Assembly (NCBI GenBank): GCA_049315625.1
Contig: JBMOJU010000069.1
Coordinates: forward strand, 1 to 18,762
Direction: 5' to 3'
Source of the DNA: Paracraurococcus sp049315625
Lineage (GTDB): Bacteria > Pseudomonadota > Alphaproteobacteria > Acetobacterales > Acetobacteraceae
DNA: 18,762 nucleotides
The notes under the pieces were generated by a model. That model made no database searches, was not told the origin of the DNA, and worked only from the letters and a program-made list of their open reading frames with translations. Positions 1 to 7,101 of this stretch are shown here, in pieces. Numbering within the stretch: the first letter of the stretch is position 1; each line of letters begins with the position of its first letter. The position numbers and the translations under genes were made by a program.

Positions 1-26
1 GCCGGCGGGGGAGGGCGCTTCGGGGG

Positions 27-1229
27 TTAGGCGGTCAGGCGGGCGAGCCCCTGTTCGAGGTCGGCGATCAGGTCGGCGGGGTCTTCCAGGCCGATATGGA
101 TCCGGGCCATGGGGCCGCCGAAATCGCCGCTGCCGGCGGTGCGGGTGATGTTGCCGGTGGTGGCGATCGCCAGGCTCTCGAAGCCGCCCCAGCTGGCGCC
201 GATGCCGAACAGCGCCAGGCTGTCGATGAAGCGGCAGACATCGTCCAGCGTGTGGCGCGGCTGGAACACCACGCCGAACAGGCTGCAGGCGCCGGTGAAG
301 TCGCGCTGCCACAGCGCGTGCTGCGGATGCTCGGGCAACGCCGGGTGCAGCACCCGCAGCACCTCGGGGCGGCCGCTCAGCCAGCGCGCCACCTCGATCC
401 CGCTGGCCTCCTGCCGCTTGAGGCGGACATTCATCGTCCGCACCCCGCGCAGCGCCAGCCAGCAATCATCCGGCGAGGCATACTGGCCGAGCTGCGAGGC
501 GGCGCCGCGCAGCACCCGCCAATGCTCCTCGGAGTTCACCGTGGCGCTGCCCAGCAGCACGTCGGAATGCCCGCCGACATACTTGGTCAGCGCCTGGATC
601 GAGACGTCGACCCCATGCGCGAAGGGCATGAAGTGATGGATGCCCCAGGTATTGTCCATCATCACCACGCAGCCGCGGGCATGCGCGGCGCGGGCGATGG
701 CGGGGATGTCCTGCACCTCGAAGGTGTGGCTGCCGGGGCTTTCGGTGTAGACCACCTTGGTGTTCGGCCGGATCAGCGCCGCCATCCCGGCCTCGTCGAT
801 GGTCGGGTCGTAGTAGGTGGTCTCGACGCCCCAGCCCTTCAGCAGCCCCTCGCAGAGGTTGCGCGCCGGGCCATAGGCGCTGTCCGGCATCAGGCAATGG
901 TCGCCGGATTTCAGCCAGGCCAGCAGCGGCACGGCGACGGCGGCCAGGCCGGTGCCGAGGATGAGGGCGCGGGTGCCGCCCTCGATCTCGGCGATCACGT
1001 CCTCCAGCGCGTAGTGGGTCGGGCCGCCCTGGGTCCCGTAGGTCATGAACTGCTCGAAGCGGTGCTTGGCACCTTCGCGCCGCGCGGCGGTGTTCGGGAA
1101 GAGCACGGTCGAGCCGCGGTGCACGCCGGGATTGACGAAGCCATGCACATGCGTGCCGGCCCGGCCGGCATGGCTCATCCGGGTGGAGAAGCCGTAGGTC
1201 CTGGTTTTCGGGGAATGATCGTCCGGCAT
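27..1229 (-). CDS. metC: Cystathionine beta-lyase-like PLP enzyme (Cys/Met metabolism family)
   Basis: A 400-residue fold-type I PLP enzyme of the Cys/Met metabolism family, expected to cleave cystathionine to homocysteine, pyruvate and ammonia in the cytosol. Visible signatures are TYGTQGGPTHYALE near residues 63-76 (phosphate and active-site loop), ALILGTGLAA near 88-97, MDNTWG near 191-196 with the PLP-nitrogen Asp192, and the Schiff-base lysine in LTKYVGGHSD (Lys216). The start at 1229 is chosen because its ATG shares one base with the TGA of the upstream sulfurtransferase (TGATG), giving translational coupling; the frame stays open upstream to 1268, but that part only duplicates the end of the neighbour. 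It is the last gene of a four-gene minus-strand unit. Other family members (cystathionine gamma-synthase, methionine gamma-lyase) cannot be excluded from sequence alone, but the beta-lyase call fits best. Confidence 0.88.
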   Translation of the reverse strand: MPDDHSPKTRTYGFSTRMSHAGRAGTHVHGFVNPGVHRGSTVLFPNTAARREGAKHRFEQFMTYGTQGGPTHYALEDVIAEIEGGTRALILGTGLAAVAVPLLAWLKSGDHCLMPDSAYGPARNLCEGLLKGWGVETTYYDPTIDEAGMAALIRPNTKVVYTESPGSHTFEVQDIPAIARAAHARGCVVMMDNTWGIHHFMPFAHGVDVSIQALTKYVGGHSDVLLGSATVNSEEHWRVLRGAASQLGQYASPDDCWLALRGVRTMNVRLKRQEASGIEVARWLSGRPEVLRVLHPALPEHPQHALWQRDFTGACSLFGVVFQPRHTLDDVCRFIDSLALFGIGASWGGFESLAIATTGNITRTAGSGDFGGPMARIHIGLEDPADLIADLEQGLARLTA

Positions 1230-2074
1230 CAGCTGTGCACCTTCGGCGTTTCGGGCCGGCCGGCCCATTCGGTCCAGGACCCGTCATACACGGCCGGCTC
1301 CGGGAAGCCAGCGCGCACCAGGCCGAGCGAGAGGATGCAGGCGGTCACGCCCGTGCCGCAGGAGGTGACGACGGGGCGTTCCGCATCCACCCCCGCCGCG
1401 GCGAAGATCGCATGCAGCGCCGCCGGGTCCTTCATCGTCTGGTCGGCGTTGAGCAGGACATTGAACGGCACGCTGGCCGCGCCCGGCATGTGGCCGGAGG
1501 GCAGGCCGGGGCGCGGTTCCGGCGCAGTGCCGTCGAAGCGGCCCTTGGCCCGCGCATCGAGGATCAGCGCACCGCCGCCGCCCTGGCGGATGATCCGCTT
1601 CACGTCGCCGATGCCGCGCACCAGCTCCGCCTGGAAATCGGCGACGAAGCTGGCGGGCGGCGGCGCGGCGGGCGGCCCGGCTTCCGTCGCCCGGCCTTCC
1701 TTGACCCACTTCGGAAACCCGCCATCGAGGACCGCGGCCTGATGATGCCCGAACAGGCGCATCAGCCACCAGCCGCGCGCGGCGCTGGCCAAGCCCTTCT
1801 GGTCGTAGAACACCACGCGCGTGGCGTTGCCGACGCCGAGCGCGCAGAGCAGCTTCTCGAACCGCGCCGCGGTCGGGATCATGTGCGGCAGCGTGGCGTC
1901 CGGGTCTGCGACCACGTCGATGTCGAAGTAGCCGGCGCCGGGGACATGCGCCGCGGCGAAATTCGCCTTGCCGTCCTGGTTCTCGTTCGGGAGGAATTTG
2001 GTCGCGTCGAAGACCATGAGGTCGGGCTTGCCGAGCTCACCCGCGAGCCATTCCGTGCTGACCAGATCATCCAT
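1229..2074 (-). CDS. sseA: 3-mercaptopyruvate sulfurtransferase (two rhodanese domains)
   Basis: A 281-residue protein, the usual size for SseA/MST. It transfers sulfur from 3-mercaptopyruvate to thiols or cyanide. The N-terminal inactive rhodanese domain covers about residues 5-125 (with VFDATKFLPN, AAHVPGAGYFDID and AVLDGGFPKW), and the catalytic domain about 155-275 (with ILDARAKGRFDG, GHMPGAASVPF and YDGSWTEW). The active-site loop is CGTGVTAC with Cys239; the CG[S/T]GVT form is typical of mercaptopyruvate sulfurtransferases, whereas thiosulfate rhodaneses usually have CRKGVT. The start at 2074 gives the natural family N-terminus (MDDLVSTEWLA); the frame is open further upstream, but that sequence is a shadow of the preceding gene. 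It begins 5 bp after the AlaX-like gene and overlaps metC by one base, so co-expression is very likely. Confidence 0.92.
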   Translation of the reverse strand: MDDLVSTEWLAGELGKPDLMVFDATKFLPNENQDGKANFAAAHVPGAGYFDIDVVADPDATLPHMIPTAARFEKLLCALGVGNATRVVFYDQKGLASAARGWWLMRLFGHHQAAVLDGGFPKWVKEGRATEAGPPAAPPPASFVADFQAELVRGIGDVKRIIRQGGGGALILDARAKGRFDGTAPEPRPGLPSGHMPGAASVPFNVLLNADQTMKDPAALHAIFAAAGVDAERPVVTSCGTGVTACILSLGLVRAGFPEPAVYDGSWTEWAGRPETPKVHS

Positions 2075-2079
2075 GCCGC

Positions 2080-2802
2080 TCACTCCCCTTGCAGGACCAG
2101 GTACACGCGCCGGTTCTGCTTGCCCTTGTTCTCGAGCTTCGTCACCTCGACCCGGCCGATCTCCCCGGTGCGCCGCACATGGGTGCCGCCGCAGGGCTGC
2201 AAATCGACCGGCGCGGCCTCCTCGCCGATGCGTACCAGGCGGATCCGCCCGGCGCCGCGCGGCGGCTGCACGGACAGGGTGCGGACCAGGGAGGGGTTCT
2301 CGTCCAGCTCCGCCTCGCTGATCCAGCGCTCCCCCACCGCGTGGTCCTCGGCGATGAGGGCGTTCAGCCGCTCGGTCAGCCATTCCCTGGTCGGCGGCGC
2401 GGCGAGGTCGAAGTCGAGCCGCGAGCGCTCGGCGCCGATCTGCCCGCCGGTGACGCCGGCGCCGGGGATCAGGCTGCACAGCAGGTGCAGCGCGGTGTGC
2501 ATCCGCATGTGCCGGTGCCGCGGGGTCCAGTCGAGCGCGGCGGTCACCGTGGCGCCGACCGGCGGCAGGCTGGCGCCCTCGGCCGGCAGGTGCAGGACGG
2601 TGTCGGCCTCGCCCTTCACCGCCTTCGTGATCGGCGTCTCGCCACCCTCCCAGCGCAGCCAGCCGGCATCGCCCGGCTGGCCGCCGGCCTGGGCGTAGAA
2701 GGGTGTGCGGTCCAGCAGCACGCCCTCGGGGCCAGCGGCCAGCACGGTCGCCGTCACCTCGCGGGCGTAGGCATCGTCGCGGTAGAGCAGTTCGGTCGGC
2801 AT
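2080..2802 (-). CDS. AlaX-type alanyl-tRNA editing protein
   Basis: A 240-residue free-standing homologue of the editing domain of alanyl-tRNA synthetase. It should hydrolyse Ser-tRNA(Ala) and/or Gly-tRNA(Ala) in trans. Seen in sequence: RTPFYAQAGGQPGD (residues 32-45), like the FYAxxGGQ segment of AlaRS; the zinc-binding pair HTALH (His102 and His106); and the second zinc motif CGGTH (Cys204 and His208). No aminoacylation domain precedes it and no long C-Ala tail follows, so it is a medium-length AlaX. The start at 2802 is chosen because its ATG forms a TGATG overlap with the NUDIX stop; an in-frame ATG three codons upstream (2811) would lie inside the NUDIX gene. It sits between a NUDIX hydrolase and sulfurtransferase/metC. 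Whether its substrate is mischarged Ser or Gly cannot be decided here. Confidence 0.88.
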   Translation of the reverse strand: MPTELLYRDDAYAREVTATVLAAGPEGVLLDRTPFYAQAGGQPGDAGWLRWEGGETPITKAVKGEADTVLHLPAEGASLPPVGATVTAALDWTPRHRHMRMHTALHLLCSLIPGAGVTGGQIGAERSRLDFDLAAPPTREWLTERLNALIAEDHAVGERWISEAELDENPSLVRTLSVQPPRGAGRIRLVRIGEEAAPVDLQPCGGTHVRRTGEIGRVEVTKLENKGKQNRRVYLVLQGE

Positions 2803-3440
2803 CACGCCCATTCCTGTCGCAGCCGCGCCCGGTGATGCCGCAGCCACCAGAGGCACAGCATCGACGTCGCGTTCATGATCCGGTTGGCATCCAGCATGGC
2901 GAAGGCCTGCTCCGCCGGGACGATCAGCACGCGGGTATCCTCGTGCTCCTCGGCCAGCCCGTGCTCCCCCGCCGCGCCCGGCGCCGGCAGGCTCACGCGC
3001 GCGGCGTACAGGTGCATCGTCTCGTCGCAGCCGCCCTGCATCAGCATCGTCCGGCAGATCAGCTCGAAGCGGTCGGGGCGGAGGCCGGTCTCCTCCAGCG
3101 TCTCGCGCCGCGCCACCGCCTCCGGCGCCTCGCCGATCTCCTGCAGCCCGGCCGGGCATTCCACCATGATGGGGTCGAGCCCGGCGGCCAGCGCCGGCAG
3201 GCGGAACTGCTCGATCAGCGCGACGGAATCGGTGACGGGATCGTAGGGCAGCACGCCGACGCCGGCGTTGCGCCGCCACAGCTCCCAGACCAGCTCCCCG
3301 GACTGCGATCCATCGAACCGCGTATAGGTGAAGCGCACGCGCTGCAGCGGGAAGCGGCCGTCCCAGACGACCTCGTCCTCCAGCACCGTCACGCCGGGAT
3401 GCGCCGGGATCGGCGGCGCCTTCGCTGGTCTGGCTTTCAT
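2802..3440 (-). CDS. NUDIX hydrolase, ADP-ribose pyrophosphatase-like
   Basis: A 212-residue NUDIX hydrolase. A complete Nudix box (G-x5-E-x7-RE-x2-EE-x-G) spans residues 98-120: Gly98, Glu104, Arg112-Glu113, Glu116-Glu117 and Gly119. The N-terminal strand region with RVRFTYTRFDGSQSGELVWE and the later VALIEQFRLPAL are typical of the ADP-ribose pyrophosphatase (NudF/NudE-like) group, which cleaves ADP-ribose to AMP and ribose 5-phosphate. The length matches that group. It is the first gene of the minus-strand unit leading to metC and is divergent from the EamA gene, with only 48 bp between the two start codons. I could not pick out a convincing promoter in that gap. Other nucleoside-diphosphate-sugar substrates are possible. 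Confidence 0.88.
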   Translation of the reverse strand: MKARPAKAPPIPAHPGVTVLEDEVVWDGRFPLQRVRFTYTRFDGSQSGELVWELWRRNAGVGVLPYDPVTDSVALIEQFRLPALAAGLDPIMVECPAGLQEIGEAPEAVARRETLEETGLRPDRFELICRTMLMQGGCDETMHLYAARVSLPAPGAAGEHGLAEEHEDTRVLIVPAEQAFAMLDANRIMNATSMLCLWWLRHHRARLRQEWA

Positions 3441-3488
3441 GCGGCGGCGACCCTACCGTCCGGCCGGAACGCCGTCCATGGACCGAGA

Positions 3489-4394
3489 ATGCCCGAAGCG
3501 CCCGTCGCGGCCCTGTCGCTTGCCGCGTCGCGCCGCCGCGCGGTGCTGCTCATCCTCGGCGCGGCCGGGCTGTTTTCCCTCGCCGGGGCCTGCGTGAAGG
3601 CGCTGGGCGGGGAGGTGCCGCTGGCCCAGGTGGTGCTGTGCCGCAACCTCTTCGCCCTGCCGGCGCTGGCGCCGCTGCTCTGGCGGGCCGGCGGCCTGGC
3701 GGCGCTGCGCACGACCCGGCCGGGGCTGCATGCGGTGCGGCTGGCCGCCGGCCTCGGCGGCATGCTCGGCACCTTCCATGGGCTGACCGTGCTGCCGCTG
3801 GCGACGGTGACGGCGCTCGGCTTCACCATGCCGCTTTTCCTGACGCTACTCTCGGTTCCGCTGCTCGGGGAACGGGTCGGCCCGCGGCGCGGCGCGGCGG
3901 TGCTGGCCGGCTTCGGCGGGGTGCTGCTGATGACCCTGCCGGGCGGCGCCGCGGGCGGCAACCTGGCCGGGCTGGCGGCAGTGCTGGCCGGCGCGGTGGC
4001 CTGGGCGCTGGCGATGATCACCATCCGCCGCATGGGCGATGCGGGGGAGGGCAACGTCGCCATCGTGGTCTGGTTCGCGCTCGGCGCGGCGGCGCTCGCG
4101 GCGGTGGCCAGCCTCCCCGTCTGGGTCTGGCCGACGCCGGGACAATGGGGGCTGCTGGTCGCCATCGGCCTGGTCTCGGCGGCGGCGCAGGTGATGATGA
4201 CGGCGGCCTACCGCAGCGGGGAGGCGACGCTGCTTGCCCCCTTCGAGTATTCCGCCATCCTCTGGACCACCACGCTGGGCGCGGTGCTCTGGGCCGAGCT
4301 GCCGGATGGCTGGGACCTGGCGGGGATCGCGGTGCTGGTCGGCAGCGGCCTCTTCATCTGGCACCGGGAGGTGACGCTCGGCCTCAGGCGCTGA
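3489..4394 (+). CDS. EamA/DMT-family membrane transporter
   Basis: A 301-residue, very hydrophobic protein with two tandem EamA repeats, about residues 18-150 and 160-292, consistent with the ten transmembrane helices of the drug/metabolite transporter superfamily. Recognisable points are ATVTALGFTMPLFLTLLSVPLLGERVG (split across residues 105-131; the helix-4 region followed by the conserved LGE) in the first repeat, and ATLLAPFEYSAILWT (about 246-260) in the second. Members usually export amino acids or other metabolites, but the substrate cannot be read from sequence. The ATG at 3489 is used because hydrophobic sequence begins shortly after it and the upstream part of the frame overlaps the divergent NUDIX gene antisense. 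Its last 11 bp overlap the 3' end of the convergent histidine kinase gene. Confidence 0.88.
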   Translation: MPEAPVAALSLAASRRRAVLLILGAAGLFSLAGACVKALGGEVPLAQVVLCRNLFALPALAPLLWRAGGLAALRTTRPGLHAVRLAAGLGGMLGTFHGLTVLPLATVTALGFTMPLFLTLLSVPLLGERVGPRRGAAVLAGFGGVLLMTLPGGAAGGNLAGLAAVLAGAVAWALAMITIRRMGDAGEGNVAIVVWFALGAAALAAVASLPVWVWPTPGQWGLLVAIGLVSAAAQVMMTAAYRSGEATLLAPFEYSAILWTTTLGAVLWAELPDGWDLAGIAVLVGSGLFIWHREVTLGLRR

Positions 4395-6798
4395 CCCGCG
4401 CCCCGAGCAGCGCCGCCACCTGGTCGGCCAGCTGCGCCCCGCTGACCGGCTTGCGCAGCAGGAGGAAACCATCCTCGATCCGCTGGCCGATCGCCAGCGC
4501 CGCGGCATCGCCGGCATAGCCGGTGATCAGGATGGCCGGCAGGCCGGGCCGCAGCCGACGCGCCTTGCGGATGAGGCTGACGCCGTCCATCCCCTCCATC
4601 GCCAGGTCGGAGACGAGCATCTCGCAGGCCAGGCCCTCGGCCAGCCTGGCCAGGGCCGCGGCGCCATCCACCGCCGCGGTCACCTTGAAGCCGGAATCGG
4701 CCAGCTGGGTGGCCAGTACCTCCCGCACCACCGGGTCGTCGTCGACCAGCAGCACCCGGGCGCAGCGCGTCGGCAGGGCGACGGGCGCGGGGGGCGGTGT
4801 CGGGGCAGCCGCCTCCGCCGCCGGCAGGGCCGGCAGCCAGAGCGTGATGCAGGTGCCGTGGCCGGGCCGGCTCTCGATCGCCATGCGCCCGCCGGACCCC
4901 TCGGCGAAGCTGCGCGCCATGGCGAGGCCGAGTCCGGTGCCGCGGCCGACCGGCTTGGTGGTGAAGAAGGGCTCGCCGGCGCGCGCCAGCGTCGCGGTAT
5001 CCATCCCGCTGCCGGTATCGACGACGGCGACACGGATGTAGGGCCCGGGCGCCAGCCCGCCCACATCCGCCGGCGCCACGGTGACCGGCGCTGCCGCCAG
5101 GGTCAGCCGGCCGCCGCCCTCCATCGCGTCGCGCGCATTGGTCGCCAGGTTGACCAGCACGGTTTCCAGCTGACCGCGATCGGCCAAGACCGGCAGCGTG
5201 CCCTCTGGCGTCTCGACCTCCACCCGGATGCCGGCGCCGAGGGTGGCCGCCAGCACCTCGCGCAGCCCGACCAGCAGGGCGCCGACATCAAGCCGGTCGG
5301 CGCGCAATTCCTCCCGCCGGGAGAAGGCGAGCAGGCGGCGGGTGATCGACTGGCCGCGCTGCGCCGCTTCCTCGACCATGCCCGTCAACCGCGCCACCGC
5401 GGCCGGGTCGTTGGCCCGCTTGGCGATCAGCGCGACGCCGCCGAGCACCGCCTGGAGGACGTTGTTGAAGTCGTGCGCGATGCCGCCGGCGAGCTGGCCG
5501 ACCGCCTGGAGCTTCTGCGCCTGGAGCAGCGCGGCCTCGGTGTTGCGGCGTTCCTGGATCTCGGCCTCCAGCTGCGCATTGGCCTGGCTCAGCGCCTGGG
5601 TGCGGTCGGCGACCCGATCCTCCAGCCGCTGGGCGTGGTGGCGCAGCTCGTCCTCCCGCTGCTGCAGGTCCGCGGCCATGGCGTTGAAGGCGCCGGCGAG
5701 CTGGCCGAATTCGGAATAGCCATCGGCCCCCGGCGCGCGGGCCGCCAGGTCGCCGGCCCGCCAGCGCCGCGCCGCCCGCAACAGCGCCCCGGTCGGCGCG
5801 GCGATGAAGCGGCGGGCGACCAGCAGCGTCAGCCCCAGCGCCAGCAGGCTGCCGGCGCAGACGATCAGCACGCCGCGCAGCAGGGCGCGCTGGATGTCGC
5901 GCAGCAACTCGGCCTCATCGAAGCCGACCACCGCGGCGACGCCGTGGTTTTCCCGCGTCGGCGGGGAAAAGCCGATCAGCCGGTCGGTGCCGTCGATGCT
6001 GCGCAGCCGGAGATTGCCGGGCATCGTGCTGCGCAGCAGCGACGCGGCGGCGGGCGGAAAGCTGCGGCCGACGAACTCCTCATGCCGCTGGTCGCGCGCC
6101 AGGATGACGCCGTCGGCATCGGCCAGGCTCAGCACGGAGGAGGCGACGAAGGCCGAGCCCTGCCGCTTCATGCGTTGCAGCGCCTGTTCCAGCCAGCCCA
6201 GCTCCAGCGCCGCGACCAGGGTGCCGCCACCGGCCTCGCTGCCGTTCTCGACCGGGAGGTAGAAGGGCAGCACGCCGCCCGTGGTGGCGGTGTAGCGGCC
6301 GGCGCCGAAGGCGGTGGCGGTGCGTGCTGCCTCGACCCAGCGGGCGGCGGCGTCGCGCTGGGCGAGATCGGGGTCGGAGGCGCAGGCGATGCGTCCGTTC
6401 GCGTCCACCAGGGCGATGAAGGCATAGCCCGGCGCATGCTGCCGCAGCCGGGCCAGCTGCCGGCCGCAGCCCGGGGCCAGCCGGCGGACCTCCTCGCTCT
6501 CGGTCGCCGAGCCGAGCAGGATGCGGGCGCCCTGGGCGATACCGTCGAGGTTGCCGGCAAGCAGCTGGGCCTGCTGGATGGTCAGGTCGCGGAGCTGCGC
6601 CTTGCGTTCCGACCACTGGCTCCAGGCGATGGCGACCTGCATGCCGAGGATCGGCAGCAGCGAGGTGGCGATGATGAGGATGAGGCGGGTCGAGAGCCGC
6701 ATGCCGCCCGGCCGTAGCCGCCACCGACTTGCCACGTCGCCGCGCCGCGCGTCGGGCGTGGTGACCGGATGCTCGGACGTGGCGAAAGCCTGGCGCAT
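4384..6798 (-). CDS. Hybrid sensor histidine kinase with Cache-like sensor, HAMP and receiver domains
   Basis: An 804-residue membrane-bound hybrid kinase. TM1 is near residues 36-58, then a large periplasmic region (about 60-305) with Cache/PAS-like segments such as YAFIALVDANGRIACAS. TM2 is near 306-328, HAMP about 329-382, then a coiled coil about 380-430. The H-box GGIAHDFNNVLQ carries phosphoacceptor His442. The ATPase domain shows the N-box (NLATNARDAM, Asn554), DTGSGM, EPFFTTKP and GRGTGLGLAM. The C-terminal receiver (about 680-800) has the acidic triad DDD at 686-688, phospho-Asp731 in VSDLAMEGMDG and Lys783 in LRKP. The start at 6798 is tentative: its ribosome binding site is weak, and Met33 (6702), just before TM1, is a plausible alternative. 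There is no adjacent DNA-binding response regulator, so the output partner is unknown. It is divergent from the zinc transport operon. Confidence 0.9.
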   Translation of the reverse strand: MRQAFATSEHPVTTPDARRGDVASRWRLRPGGMRLSTRLILIIATSLLPILGMQVAIAWSQWSERKAQLRDLTIQQAQLLAGNLDGIAQGARILLGSATESEEVRRLAPGCGRQLARLRQHAPGYAFIALVDANGRIACASDPDLAQRDAAARWVEAARTATAFGAGRYTATTGGVLPFYLPVENGSEAGGGTLVAALELGWLEQALQRMKRQGSAFVASSVLSLADADGVILARDQRHEEFVGRSFPPAAASLLRSTMPGNLRLRSIDGTDRLIGFSPPTRENHGVAAVVGFDEAELLRDIQRALLRGVLIVCAGSLLALGLTLLVARRFIAAPTGALLRAARRWRAGDLAARAPGADGYSEFGQLAGAFNAMAADLQQREDELRHHAQRLEDRVADRTQALSQANAQLEAEIQERRNTEAALLQAQKLQAVGQLAGGIAHDFNNVLQAVLGGVALIAKRANDPAAVARLTGMVEEAAQRGQSITRRLLAFSRREELRADRLDVGALLVGLREVLAATLGAGIRVEVETPEGTLPVLADRGQLETVLVNLATNARDAMEGGGRLTLAAAPVTVAPADVGGLAPGPYIRVAVVDTGSGMDTATLARAGEPFFTTKPVGRGTGLGLAMARSFAEGSGGRMAIESRPGHGTCITLWLPALPAAEAAAPTPPPAPVALPTRCARVLLVDDDPVVREVLATQLADSGFKVTAAVDGAAALARLAEGLACEMLVSDLAMEGMDGVSLIRKARRLRPGLPAILITGYAGDAAALAIGQRIEDGFLLLRKPVSGAQLADQVAALLGARVSA

Positions 6799-6882
6799 GG
6801 GTGTCCGGGGTTCAGGCGGTTGATCGATCTCGACACACTACTTACTGCGCGGTTGCAATGGGATCACGCCGCCGGGAGATAT

Positions 6883-6922
6883 GTATACCGCAGGCCATGA
6901 ATTTTGTAACTGTCAGGTATAC
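6883..6922. repeat. Spaced inverted repeat GTATACC / GGTATAC
   Basis: GTATACC at 6883-6889 and its inverse GGTATAC at 6916-6922 are separated by 26 bp of AT-rich sequence. Each arm contains the self-palindrome GTATAC, and the outer flanks (GATAT before, GATC after) are partly matched. The two GTATAC centres are 34 bp apart, a little over three helical turns. It lies 85-124 bp upstream of the kinase start and outside the znu promoter, so it could be a two-site operator for the kinase gene. On the minus strand TATACA near 6882-6887 might double as a weak -10. Function is inferred only. Confidence 0.4.
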
Positions 6923-6945
6923 GATCAGCCCCGGGGCATGGGTTC

Positions 6946-6975
6946 TTGCCATTCCCGCGACCGATGTTATATAAT
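6946..6975 (+). promoter_or_regulatory. Sigma-70-type promoter of the zinc operon
   Basis: A -35 hexamer TTGCCA (6946-6951, five of six matches to consensus) and a perfect -10 TATAAT (6970-6975) are separated by 18 bp. The expected transcription start, about 7 nt after the -10, falls at or next to 6982, which is the A of the first ATG. The -10 lies inside the Zur-like dyad, so repressor binding would directly occlude RNA polymerase. This is by far the best promoter-like match I noticed in this otherwise GC-rich window. Confidence 0.75.
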
Positions 6976-6981
6976 AACATC
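6963..6981. promoter_or_regulatory. Zur-like operator (19-bp perfect dyad)
   Basis: The sequence GATGTTATATAATAACATC is a perfect inverted repeat: 8-bp arms GATGTTAT and ATAACATC around an ATA spacer. Its core closely resembles the proteobacterial Zur box (TGTTATA-N-TATAACA). It sits immediately upstream of a small ORF and znuCB and covers the -10 element, as expected for zinc-dependent repression. Identity as a Zur site is inference from motif and context; another Fur-family metal regulator such as Mur or Irr is less likely given the znu genes. No regulator gene lies in the window. Confidence 0.82.
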
Positions 6982-7101
6982 ATGTCCTGGACGCTCCCCG
7001 ATCCGCTCGCCCTGTCTTCCGGCGCCAGCGCCCGCCTGGTGCTGGCCGGGCTGGTCGCGGCGGCAGTTTGGGGCGCGGTCGCCTGGGCGATGGCGGCATG
7101 A
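6982..7101 (+). CDS. 39-residue single-pass membrane miniprotein leading the zinc operon
   Basis: A small ORF, ATG at 6982 to TGA at 7099-7101. The product has a short polar N-terminus (MSWTLPDPLALSSGASAR) followed by a hydrophobic helix at about residues 19-39 (LVLAGLVAAAVWGAVAWAMAA), so it should be a membrane miniprotein. Evidence for coding: 33 of 38 post-start codons end in G or C, its stop overlaps the znuC start in an ATGA, and it starts right after the Zur-like box. There is no Shine-Dalgarno sequence because the 19 bases upstream are the operator. With the -10 at 6970-6975 the transcript should begin at or next to the ATG, implying leaderless translation. I do not recognise a family. 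Possible roles are a subunit or regulator of the ZnuBC membrane complex, or a leader peptide whose translation drives znuC. Confidence 0.62.
   Translation: MSWTLPDPLALSSGASARLVLAGLVAAAVWGAVAWAMAA

Noticed and set aside
96..1742. A long open frame on the plus strand opposite metC and sseA
   Set aside because: It is rich in His, Arg, Ala and Gly in the manner of antisense frames in GC-rich DNA, has no recognisable domain, and lies opposite two genes with intact catalytic motifs.
2703..3488. Upstream extension of the first EamA gene
   Set aside because: The extra residues are the antisense shadow of the AlaX and NUDIX genes; the hydrophobic protein starts at 3489.
4858..6717. A 619-codon open frame on the plus strand opposite the histidine kinase
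   Set aside because: It is the complement of a kinase with all motifs intact; its product is low-complexity and unrelated to any family I know.
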